Below are positions 22,690 through 32,300 of a stretch of 64,000 nucleotides of DNA, in pieces; positions within the stretch are counted from its first letter, which is position 1, and each line of letters opens with the position of its first letter. The stretch spans positions 49,526,034 to 49,590,033 of the forward strand of contig CM026551.1 of the NCBI GenBank assembly GCA_015143295.1. Reading direction: 5' to 3'. Below the pieces are notes generated by a model. It was given only the letters and a program-made list of their open reading frames with translations, did no database searches and was not told where the DNA came from. Made by a program: the position numbers and the translations under genes. This DNA comes from Tetracentron sinense (lineage: Eukaryota > Streptophyta > Magnoliopsida > Trochodendrales > Trochodendraceae).

Positions 22690-23790
22690 ATTGTAGACGA
22701 AAAAAACCCAATCACCCACATGTAACAAAAGCTTTGTCCGATATTTAGCAGTAAAAAAGAATTCTCCTTAATTGGGCCGACTTGAAAATTCTCCTTGAGG
22801 ACGCATAGCATAGCATCATGTTATTTCAATGCAAGATTAACATAATGTACATTAGTAGAATCCGACAAATATGCATCAATGTGAGGCGGAGGATGCCCAT
22901 ACACAACTTCAAAACATGTCATCTTAATAGCCGATTGAAAATTAGCGTTACACCATCATTCTATCCAAGGCAACCATTTTATCCATTGTGAAGGTTGTTG
23001 AGGGCAAAACTTCGTAGATAAGTATCAACTGAACAGTTAAGAACTTCTGCTTATCCATCTAATTGGTATCCATCTAATTGGGGGTGATAATTCGAACTTT
23101 GACATGTTGGTCATGAGAACAATGGGGAGGAAGGCCATGCAGTTCTCCAAACACTTCGGAACATTTGTGAATAATTCTCTCAATGATAGGTGGAACAATT
23201 GTCTTTGTGACCTCTTTCGACAACACAGTGGGTTGGATAAAAACCCCATATTTTTCTCGCAACAACCTATTGATTTCTCCATTGCTAGTGGGAACGGTGT
23301 TAGATGAATTGTTTCCTACCAACTAAATAGCGTGATCCATTATGCAAAATTGTGTACACAATGCCCCCATAAATTGCACCCAACTCAAATCACCCAAGGT
23401 GCGTTCCAAGGATTGGTACGTTCCAACCATTGCTACAATGGAATAACGTCTCCGATAAGGTGAGCTAATGCCAAGGTCACCATCAATTCATTTGTGATAT
23501 TGGTGATCTCCTAATATTGCTTCGCATGAAAAATCCAACCTGATGGATCTTCTTTATTAAACAACGGAAACTCAACCCGAGTGGTGCGGTCTTTAATTAT
23601 AGGCCTAATCTGATTTGGTCGGTTGTATACCCCCTGGTTGTGAGATAGTTGTTGCTGATGTCAAAGCGGTCGCATATACAATTCATCATGCCTGGCAACT
23701 TATTAATTTTTGTCTGATACAATTGTCCCCGAAATTTCTTCGATTCGTTGGGTAAAGGACAAAACCTGGTCTTAAGCTCCTTAATCGTCA
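22690..23790 (-). pseudogene. Collapsed Ty3/gypsy gag-pol fragment
   Basis: Three pieces of a gypsy polyprotein follow each other on the minus strand. 23330-23600 reads as the gag core, with R-V-E-F-P at the start, D-P-S-G-W-I-F, then L-A-H-L-G-D; stops interrupt it. 23050-23322 matches the linker before reverse transcriptase, with I-H-K-C-S-E-V-F-G-E, G-L-P-P and S-H-D. 22690-23040 matches the end of integrase, with Q-W-I-K-W-L-P-W, M-T-C-F-E-V-V-Y-G and P-P-P-H. The protease, the RT catalytic core, RNase H and the integrase catalytic core are missing, so large deletions fused distant domains. It lies opposite to the adjoining LTR fragment and is not part of it. Confidence 0.75.
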
Positions 23791-23814
23791 TAATAAAGGC
23801 CCAGAATGTTAACC

Positions 23815-24070
23815 TTAAGCATAATCAACCTTAGGTTAACATTCTTTTATATTTTTTTCCTAAACCCAAGGTTAGATGGATGAACCCTATGGGTGAGTGA
23901 ATCTTAACTACAATTAGTGAGTGTTAAAAGGGACACATGGTAGCTACTAGAGCCCCCTTTAATTGTGGTTCGCCATAATCAACCTAAGGTTAATATTTTT
24001 CTTTTCTCTAAAAACCAAGGTTAGATGGATGAATTCTAGGGTGAATAATCTTAACCACAATTACTTAGTG
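23815..24070. repeat. Two partial copies of the AACCTTAGGTTAA MITE family
   Basis: Near-duplicate blocks (ATAATCAACCTTAGGTTAA, AACCCAAGGTTAGATGGATGAA, TGAATCTTAACTACAATTA) occur at 23820-23950 and 23970-24065. They are single arms of the foldback family seen at 16.7-18.9 kb. Confidence 0.6.
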
Positions 24071-24354
24071 GGTTCCAAGCACTTGTGAAAATTTTTTACA
24101 AATCTCATTGAAATTTAAAAAAAAATTCAAAAGGTCATTTCATAAAAAATTTAACATCTATTAACTAAGTTGTGGATGGAATGATGGATTTGCATAAAAT
24201 TTAAAAGTTAATGGGGTAAAATACAAAATCACAAAAGGAAATGGATATTTACAAATAACTGAAAAGATAAGGGGTTTTTCACAGAAAATAAACTTTATAA
24301 AGCTAACTCTCACACTCTTAGAGGGTCCAGAGCATAACCTTTTTTTTTTTTGGC

Positions 24355-24592
24355 CTCGAATTGTCTCTGGCGAAGCCAGAAAATGATCTCAGGTGTCCAT
24401 ACATTGTGTGACAGTTGGCATAGAATAGGGGAGAAGTCATTTCATTTTCTCCCAATGATTTTGACTTCTCCCTACTTGATATCTCTTCCCCTTTTTCTCA
24501 CACACTTACCACCACATATCTCATTATGTGTGGAGAAGTCAAAACCCTAGACAAGCCCTTTCTAGCTTCAGAGATAATCCAAAGCCTTTTTA
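24355..24592. mobile_element. Foldback MITE (GGCGAAGCC family), copy 3
   Basis: The left end ATTGTCTCTGGCGAAGCCAG is intact while the right end (CTAGCTTCAGAGATAATCC) has small deletions. The inner AGAAGTCATTTCATTTTCTC is shared with the copies near 14.6 and 16.1 kb. It lies just upstream of duplication copy B. Confidence 0.7.
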
Positions 24593-24645
24593 TTCTATTA
24601 TTTTATATTTAAAGTTGGTAAAGCTAATGTAACATATATTTTGTG

Positions 24646-24886
24646 AATTAGTCTAGGGATACTCCCAAAGTTGTAGTACTCCCATATATACTCTCAAATC
24701 TTAACCGTTTATCTCAATTATTAAACGATTAGGATTAGAGCTTATGTGACCTTAGAAAAGATAAAATAATCCAACTCAAATCTTAGCCCTTAGTGGTTGG
24801 TTATAAACTATTTGTGGTTGGTTATAAACTATTGGGATTAGGGAATATATTTGGAAGTATAATTGGGAGTACCCATATACCGACTC
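24646..24886. mobile_element. MITE specific to duplication copy B
   Basis: The insertion is flanked by ATATTTTGTG on both sides (24636-24645 and 24887-24896), whereas copy A has a single TATTTTGTC at the equivalent place. Both ends carry inverted relatives of ATACTCCCAAAGTT and AATTGGGAGTAC. A duplication of 9-10 bp suggests a Mutator-like origin. Confidence 0.75.
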
Positions 24887-24975
24887 ATATTTTGTGGCCG
24901 GAAAACTCTCATTTCCCAAGGGAAAGGAAAGTGATTAGAAACTCTTCAAGTCTAACGGATTGAACATCTAAAAGT

Positions 24976-25180
24976 AACCATTTATACACATGCTTTAAAT
25001 GATGGCCCCACTTCCTTCACATCTATAAGTTGCATGTGGTGTGTGTGTGTGTGTTTGCTTGGGTGGTGTGAGTATTCCCTTGTCTTTGCCTTCAGTCATT
25101 GCCTTGCCTTATGGTATGATTGAGTTTACCAAAAAAAATGTACCATTTATACGCATACTTTAAATGATAGCCCCACTTAC
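24976..25180. repeat. ~42-bp direct repeats bracketing a short insertion
   Basis: ACCATTTATAC(A/G)CAT through GCCCCACTT occurs at about 24978 and 25142. Between them lie a (GT)n run (25040-25053) and a segment ending GAGTTTACCAAAAAAAA, which looks like the A-tailed 3' end of a LINE or SINE. Copy A of the duplication lacks this region. Confidence 0.5.
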
Positions 25181-25836
25181 TACTTTCACACCATTAGATT
25201 TGGAGTTCTTGGATGGGCAACAGCCCTTGGTGTCTTACAAAGGAAGGCCCCACATTCAACAGGAGTAAACTGGGAATCCAAAAAAATGGGCCCCATTTTT
25301 TGTAAGACACAAAGGGGCAACAGTGTTGTTGCCCATCCTAACTCTTAGATTTGTAATTCAATGGTCCAGCTCTCAATAGCCTAGAGTTTTAAATCAATTC
25401 CCGAACCCGCTTAGAAGCTGGCTCAGGGACTTCATTGGTCTAAGTCCCTTTTTTACCATGAGTTAATTATTTTCCTTTTAGCATCCATCAACTGTGGTTA
25501 ACCTCTTAGGGTTAAGCAATCTAACTATGATTTTTAGGAAAAACAAAATTACTAATTTTAATTTAGTTAAGCTTAACCATGATTAAACAGTAGTTAAAAG
25601 GGACTCGGGTACACGGGGTCCGCTTCTCAGGACTCCTTTTTCTCCTTCACTTTTTCATTTCCTTGTAGTTGGAGGAAAGAAGACTTTGACACCTCCAACA
25701 GACATGCTTTGCTTGGTTGCGCCACCACCGGGTTCCATTTTAACCTCTGCCATATCTCATGCTCTCTGTTATCTCTCACTGGAAATCACAGACTCCTTCG
25801 ATTCGATCTGATCGAAAGCGGAAATTGCATTGCAAC

Positions 25837-26657
25837 ATGGATTTTCTTGGAGCTATAGCCAGACATTACGATGCGTTAATCGCGGGTTTTCTTGGAGCTA
25901 TAGCCAGACATTGTGTCGGGTATTAATCGCCACAAATCTGTGATACACTTCCACGGAATTCATGTCTGATATATATATTTTTGGTTGTGAACCAGGCCAG
26001 GAATTATGCTACTCTTTCCTTTGTAAGTGTCTCCTTTCTTATTTCCATATTGAGACCGTTCGCATTTGCCCGAGATTCTAGGGCGTCCAAAAATTTGGAT
26101 CCCAGCTACTTACTCATTATTTATTCAAGTTATTTTACTTGAATCAGTTAATTTGTATGATCCACTCAAGTACCTTTATTTAAGTAAAATAATTTTACTT
26201 GAATCAGGTAATTTGTAATTTGTATGGTTCTCTCAAAATAACATGACTCGGTTAATATAACCCGAAACATGTTATGGTACATGATCAATAGGGCACTAGG
26301 GCGTTCTAAAAAATTGGACATCCTAAAATCCTGAATTCCTGCGTCTGGTCTCGTGTTGCCCTATGACCAAGCGGTCTCAGTAGCTATATTTATTTCCATA
26401 TACTCTTGCTTTTGCAGTCTAGAATAAAGATTCGGTAAAGGAAATTTCATTTGAAGATCATACTAATTCTCCATGATTAATGAACAGATATGCGACCATG
26501 CGAGCAATTGAAAGTTCTTCCACGATAGATGGTCAGCAATGGCTCACATATTGGGTTATATACTCGTTTATCACACTGTTTGAGCTCTCTTGTTGGAAAA
26601 TCCTTGCCTGGTAAATACAGTTGATATCAATATACAGATTGAGAACAATAAGCATAC

Positions 26658-26713
<56 letters not shown>

Positions 26714-27131
26714 TAGCATTCTAACTCTAACGAATCATGCTCATTGAAGCTTGTAATGAGCGGTTCTTAATAATGTAGCATGTGGTAAGTTGTTTTGGAA
26801 TCTGACCATTTGATGTCAAGACGGGTTGGCCGAGAGACATGTAGCAAAATATTAGTTCCATCGGATATTTATAAACCATCCGATCGAAGAAGGGAAGATC
26901 GGTCATTTCTATATCCTAATTAGGGTATAGTAAACCCTAAGGGGTTAATGATGCAAACTATGGTCTAATCGGATGGTCTAAACATGTCCGATCGGATTGA
27001 TTTTTTTGACACGTCTCGAATGAACCCAACTTGACATCCAATAGTCAGATTCAAAAAAGTATATCATGTGTCATCTTTTTAGAGAGACCGCTCATTACAA
27101 GCTTTAATGAGTCATGCTCATTAGTATCCTT

Positions 27132-27166
<35 letters not shown>

Positions 27167-27563
27167 ATCTTCTCATAATCAAGTATGAATACTGTGTTAC
27201 AGGCTTCCATTTTGGCCATACGTGAAGCTCGTATTCTTCTTATGGTTGGTGTTACCAATATTCAATGGAGCAGCATACATCTACGAGATTTTGGTGAGGA
27301 AGTACCTAAAGATTGGGGGTGAAGTGAGCTCAAATTATTCTGAAGGCCAGAGTAGGGCTCTCCAGATGATGACACTGGATGCAAGGAAGTCGGCAGAGCG
27401 ATTCATTGAGAAATATGGACCAGATGTCTTCGATCGAATCGTCAAAGCGGTATACACATATTTCTTTTCTTTTGTTCGCCTTTCTTTTCAGGAATTTTCT
27501 ACAGCTGATCTCTTATCATACTTTCAATGACTGCAGGCTGAAAAGGAAGCAAAGAAACACTAA
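25837..27563 (+). CDS. HVA22-like protein (TB2/DP1 family), copy B
   Basis: Five exons (25837-25919, 25996-26022, 26488-26610, 27203-27449, 27537-27563) join in phase to 168 residues. Introns are GT-AG, of 76, 465, 592 and 87 bp. Exons 2-5 have exactly the lengths of copy A. Exon 1 is longer because a block of it is tandemly repeated in frame (unit offset 45 bp; F-L-G-A-I-A-R-H occurs twice), adding 12 residues before the first hydrophobic stretch. The family blocks M-R-A-I-E-S, Q-Q-W-L-T-Y-W-V and W-L-V-L-P-I-F-N-G-A-A-Y-I-Y are kept. Changes from A include D-D to D-G before Q-Q-W, and a C-terminal H for R. The role should match copy A (ER membrane shaping or trafficking). The frame is intact, so it is probably expressed, but promoter and intron 3 carry copy-specific insertions. 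Confidence 0.9.
26655..26715. repeat. (TA)n-(GA)n microsatellite in intron 3 of copy B
   Basis: A long TA run followed by a GA run precedes the foldback insertion, and another TA run follows it at about 27135-27162. Copy A has only a short ACAT/TATA run at the homologous position. Confidence 0.85.
26712..27133. mobile_element. Foldback MITE in intron 3 of copy B
   Basis: AAGCTTGTAATGAGCGGT in the left arm is matched by ACCGCTCATTACAAGCTT in the right arm, and the interior has further inverted pairs (GTCAAG/CTTGAC, TGGAATCTGACCATTTGATG with its inverse). The element sits inside a TA microsatellite, which hides any target duplication. The corresponding intron of copy A is 116 bp and lacks it. 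Confidence 0.75.
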
Positions 27564-28101
27564 AGAGGAGATCATACTTCTCCAGAGTGGTTGTCCCTTT
27601 TACATTAGCACACTGCAATTTATTTGGGTTTCTACCCAATTTATAAAAAAAAAAAAAATACCCTGATACATGTATTGATAATCAGAGGAATACCCTTTTG
27701 ACACTGATCTGTAAATACCCTTAAACATGTCTTTGTGGATATCATTTAATGAAAACAAACCCATATGGGGTAGTTTTTCACCCCTTGTGCTCTTGTGAAG
27801 GAACAAAAATAAAAATAATTTTTAAAAAATATTAATAATTATTATTATTATTATTATTATGTTCCTGTAAGAAGACAAATATTTCATAATTTTGACATTT
27901 TTGGCACAATGATGCACAGCAAACCCAATCCAATGGTATGATTTAAGAAGGATTCATATTGTAGGCATGCAAAGGCACTTGATTTTAATGTGCTTTGATA
28001 TTCCTGTAAAACTTCAGAATCTTTCATTACAGCAAAGGTGTAGATAACATAGTATAGCAGATCAGAGATAATGGAATTGAACTGTCTTTTCCTTTACCCT
28101 A

Positions 28102-28237
28102 TGTTTGATTGCCGAGAAAATAAGTGAAAACATGGAAAAGAGAAGAAATTTGGATAAAACACAATTAAAAATTGTGTTAGAATTCCAAAATTTCTGTTCT
28201 TTTCCATGTTTTCACCAATTTTCTCAACAGCCAGACA
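28102..28237. mobile_element. 136-bp MITE in the 3' flank of copy B
   Basis: Ends of about 40 bp (TGTTTGATTGCCGAGAAAAT and, inverted, TGTCTGGCTGTTGAGAAAAT, both continuing to GTGAAAACATGGAAAAGA) form a tight hairpin. Copy A lacks the insertion at the homologous place (near 20965). Confidence 0.8.
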
Positions 28238-28622
28238 TTTTATTATAAAGTAATGAAATTAAACAAGCTAGAACTGAACCGTCTTTCTGGTGATGCTTAA
28301 GGAACAAACTGGGGAGTTTGCAAGAAAGGGTGCGTGAGAAAGTGAGTTTTCTCAAGAAACTGCAGAAGAAAACTAGATCATTGCATTAGTGATCATAAGC
28401 TCCCACACTTCTAATAATTAAATAACACTTTTAAGCTCCTTCTTAAGGTTAAGGTTCCACAAAAGTAGACAAAAGTAGGCTCAAGTGTCTGTTCAGAGAT
28501 ATCACTAGTATTAGGAACAAGCACAACCTCAAGAACAAGGGCAAGATGATATCAAACTGACAATCAGTTATTTTGCTACAACTCAAAAAGTTCTGAGGGG
28601 TGGATTCATCCAACCACAAATT

Positions 28623-29318
28623 GACTGTCTTCTCGAAAGACCATCAAAGTCAGCCACAGCCAGGAATTCGGAAAACTTGACTAGATCCCAACTGTTCAAT
28701 CAATCAATACACTTTTGCCCCATATTAAACTGTTTCTCCCATTTTCTTTTTCCTTTTAACTATCCAAATGGTCTTTATCAAAGCCATTCTGATTCTAAAC
28801 TGGCAGAATCAGCAGTTGTGCAGATCGAAGGGGTTGCCTCACACCTGAATGCTCCTAATTTTGATAAACATGTCCTACAAGTGCATGGCATCCACAACAC
28901 TAATACAGCCTCCACTTGACCTCCAAATGAGCCTTCCAAAGATCAACATCAAGTCAAACTGCATGCTCAGAAGGGTCCGATTGATGAGTATGGGGCACGA
29001 CCCTTTTCACACATGAACTTTTAAGATAGATTCATAAAATGGGAAAATTGTGTTCACACAGCAATGTACATGAAAATTCGTAGTATTCAGTGTGATGCAT
29101 GCATATGAAATGTTGTTCTCAGCCAACAAATGCAGAGGGAGAATCAACATATCAGAACAAGTCGCACTTACAACAACTAAAATGGAATTACACCAATAAG
29201 AGAACTTTTGTTCGCATAACAAACCTGCTAAAACCACACTTCTCTCTTCGCCATCAAGATGGAAAAGAATAGAACTGTTGCATACTTTTCCAACCAAAAG
29301 AAGCAGAAATCCCGTTAT
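28623..29318. other. Intergenic region between the HVA22-like B and kinase genes
   Basis: The two genes converge here. Nothing with clear coding similarity was seen in the open frame at 28677-28919. The part next to 29319 is probably kinase 3' untranslated sequence; no unambiguous poly-A signal was fixed. Confidence 0.4.
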
Positions 29319-32300
29319 TCATTTAAGGGTAGAACGAGATGAACGGCTGCTTGGGTCAGAATGATCTTTCTTCCACATGGCCTCAAGATTCTGGAAGCAT
29401 TCCATAGGTCTAACCTGTATATATTACAAGATAGAAAAACAGAAACTTTTAATCATCAGAATAATAACATGGGCACACTCGCATAAACTGACAAACACAA
29501 GTCTATCTGCCATCAATATGCATACCATAGCTTACATAAAATATATCTACAAAGACAATGTGACAGTTCTGAGAACTACTGTAGGTGCCCAAGCTCATCA
29601 ATCTTGAACAATCCCAACAGTTGGCCACCTCTTGTACTCCACTATGATGTAAAGAAAAACACTAGATTGATAACTATTAAACCATTTTGTGTGTCCAACT
29701 CTGTAGGCATTTTGTGTGTCCATGTGTGGGCACAGGTTCAGACACAGACTCACATCTTGTAACTTAGAACTACAACTACCCATACCTATGAACATAAATA
29801 CAGACACGGACTCAATTTTTATTTGATTTCATAGTTTATTTCGTTAAAAGGTTTTTTTGAAAGTTAACTTATGAAATATAATAGATTGATAACTATTAAA
29901 CCCTTGCTTATTTAGTACTTGACAAAACTAATCATGTAATCATGGTAGTTATTTGTTAAATAAATATGTGTTCTATTTGACATTTGAATATAATATCTTA
30001 AATATAGATATTTTGTTTATTTAGTGTTGCTTGCTATAATTTATTTTTCATATTAACTTGTTCCCTTGCAATTCTCATACATTATTCATATAAAATTTAA
30101 TATTTTAAGGAACAATAATTAAAATATCCCCCAAATCCTATTTTTTTGGGTTCGGTGAATCCAGCACCTCGAATCCGTGTCAGAGTCGAAGTTCCAACAC
30201 CATTTCCCATATCTATGTAACTTTAGTAACTCAACACAACCCAAAGAATTTCATATTTGATGATCCTAACCATCTGTGTCACTTCTTTGTGGACAGTGGG
30301 CCATGACTTCACAGACTGTTCAACAGTGGCAACTTGGTCAGATGTCTGAACATCGTGATCTTCAGACTACATCCAATTCAAGAGATGACCACCAATTATA
30401 ATGGTTCCAGAACGATGAGCGTGTATATCATGTACACAATAGTCACCGGAGGTTATTACAATATAATCCCACAAATCACATAATTTCTGTACAAATAATG
30501 AAGTAATAATTTTTATTTCCCAACAATTAATCATAATGGAAATTTTTTGTAGAATAACCGGAGGTGCACAAACATGCAATTTCCATATATAGATACTTTC
30601 GTCCATGTGCATCGGTACCAAAACAAAAATGCCCATGTGCATCTAATTATATATATATATATGCACAAATGGACAAAGTTCCCCTATTTTTGGATACAGG
30701 GGCACCCTCTTAATGAAAAGACAAAACTGCCCTTATTACATTGATCTATATAATGGTTTTTATTTGTATCTAACAAGGGCAGCTCCTTTTCAGTGCAGGT
30801 TTGCCCCATTCAAGGAATGTTGCCTATGTGTAATGAGGTTGGTGCCACATGGCATCCCTTTGGGCCAAATGATCCATGGTGGACCCTCACGCTAAAAATT
30901 GGACTTATCGTGATCTTTAGCCACTGGATTTGAATATTTTTTTCATCATGGGGTTTCTGACCAGGTCCAGAGTACAGACCTTCCAACGCTTCTTATGAGT
31001 GAGATGGTTATTAATAGCATCCAGCTTATCAATTATTTGTTTGAATGTAGGTCTCCTAGCTGGCTTCTCATTCCAGCATTCCTCGATTAACCTGTAAGCG
31101 AAAAATAAGATCAATGTTATCTAAAAACGTATGTCATTTTGTCGGACTAGTGGACAATGTAATGAGCTGAACATCAGAAGTAAACTAAAGTAGTTTTAAA
31201 AAATGAGACCACGGTAAGTTGGATTAGAAGCTTATGAAAGTCTCCTTTTGAGGAAAAGCACATTTTACCCAGAGACAAAAGTAGAAATCAATAATAGAAT
31301 AAAATAAAACACCAATGCCAGAGAATTACTTGATAGTCTTTTCTTTCAGTGTGTTTTTTCCTATCGTTGCAGTATCCATGATTTAGGCATTCCATCCAAG
31401 TATACATGCATCAATGACATTTATATTTGTTATCAATGTAGCACAATTTCGTATAGTGAAATTATGCCAGAAAGCCTAGAAGTATTAATAAGGTTTTCAA
31501 CCAAACATAGTAATTGATTTAAATTGAGTAGAAGTATTAATAAGGTTTTCAACCAAACATAGTAATTGATTTACATTGATGTATATTCAAATCAATAGGA
31601 TCATATATTTTTATATCGACCCTGTACTATAAGTATTAATGCTAATAAGTTATATTTTGTATTTTCAGTTTTTTTTTTTTTCCAAAAAAACAACGTAAAT
31701 CTTCTTGTTAATGTTGTAGATCTATTGATTTGACCACAAATACATAGATCTACAATCCATATAGCTACTTCCTAAGATTTGTCATTGAGCAGAGATAACA
31801 TGAAAAAAAGAGAGTAGAGAACACATTATATGAAATATGGTTTCCCAACTTCAATTCGCTCTCCAAGGAGACTGTTTTCTGATGAAAAGATAGCAAAGGA
31901 ATGATTTTTTAGGTATGGCCACAAGGTTCCGAAGGGAATGAGTAGAGTGAGTTTTGAAGCCCTAAAATCAAATTTTAAGGATTGATTCAAAAAGTTTCTA
32001 AGCGTATTGACTATATCACAAGTATCGGTACGATAAATGCGATACAGTCGGACAATCCTCATCATGGTAGGCCAGTAATCACCTTGCCGTAGGATTTTCT
32101 TATCAAGCAAAAGACTACCTCATTATCCTTACAAAGCCTCCACAGACACCAGCGTGGGATTTCCTACCACGGGGATGCCCTTACCTCCTCATCAATACGC
32201 TACTGAAATGCATGAAAATATTCATTACCTATAAGTTCCCAACAATAAGCTCAAAAAAGGGGCTATGTATAATCGTATTGTATCGATGCACATAATATTT

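Larger units (their letters stand above)
24613..28622 (+). repeat. Segmental duplication, copy B
   Basis: This is the paralogue of 18871-21327. It contains extra DNA absent from copy A: a 241-bp MITE at 24646-24886, about 700 bp between 24910 and 25620, a ~420-bp foldback in intron 3 and a 136-bp MITE at 28102-28237. The rest aligns closely through coding and non-coding sequence. Confidence 0.9.

Noticed and set aside
28677..28919. 80-residue frame between the HVA22-like B and kinase genes
   Set aside because: No family, no splice or poly-A context, and codons look like intergenic sequence.
30917..30979. Reading the exon at 31091 through to the stop at 30917 as the kinase C-terminus
   Set aside because: A donor (AAG|GTCTG) at 30980 joins in phase to 29414-29319, whose Cys-Phe-Gln-Asn-Leu-Glu and Ser/Arg-rich tail fits the family, whereas the read-through tail does not.
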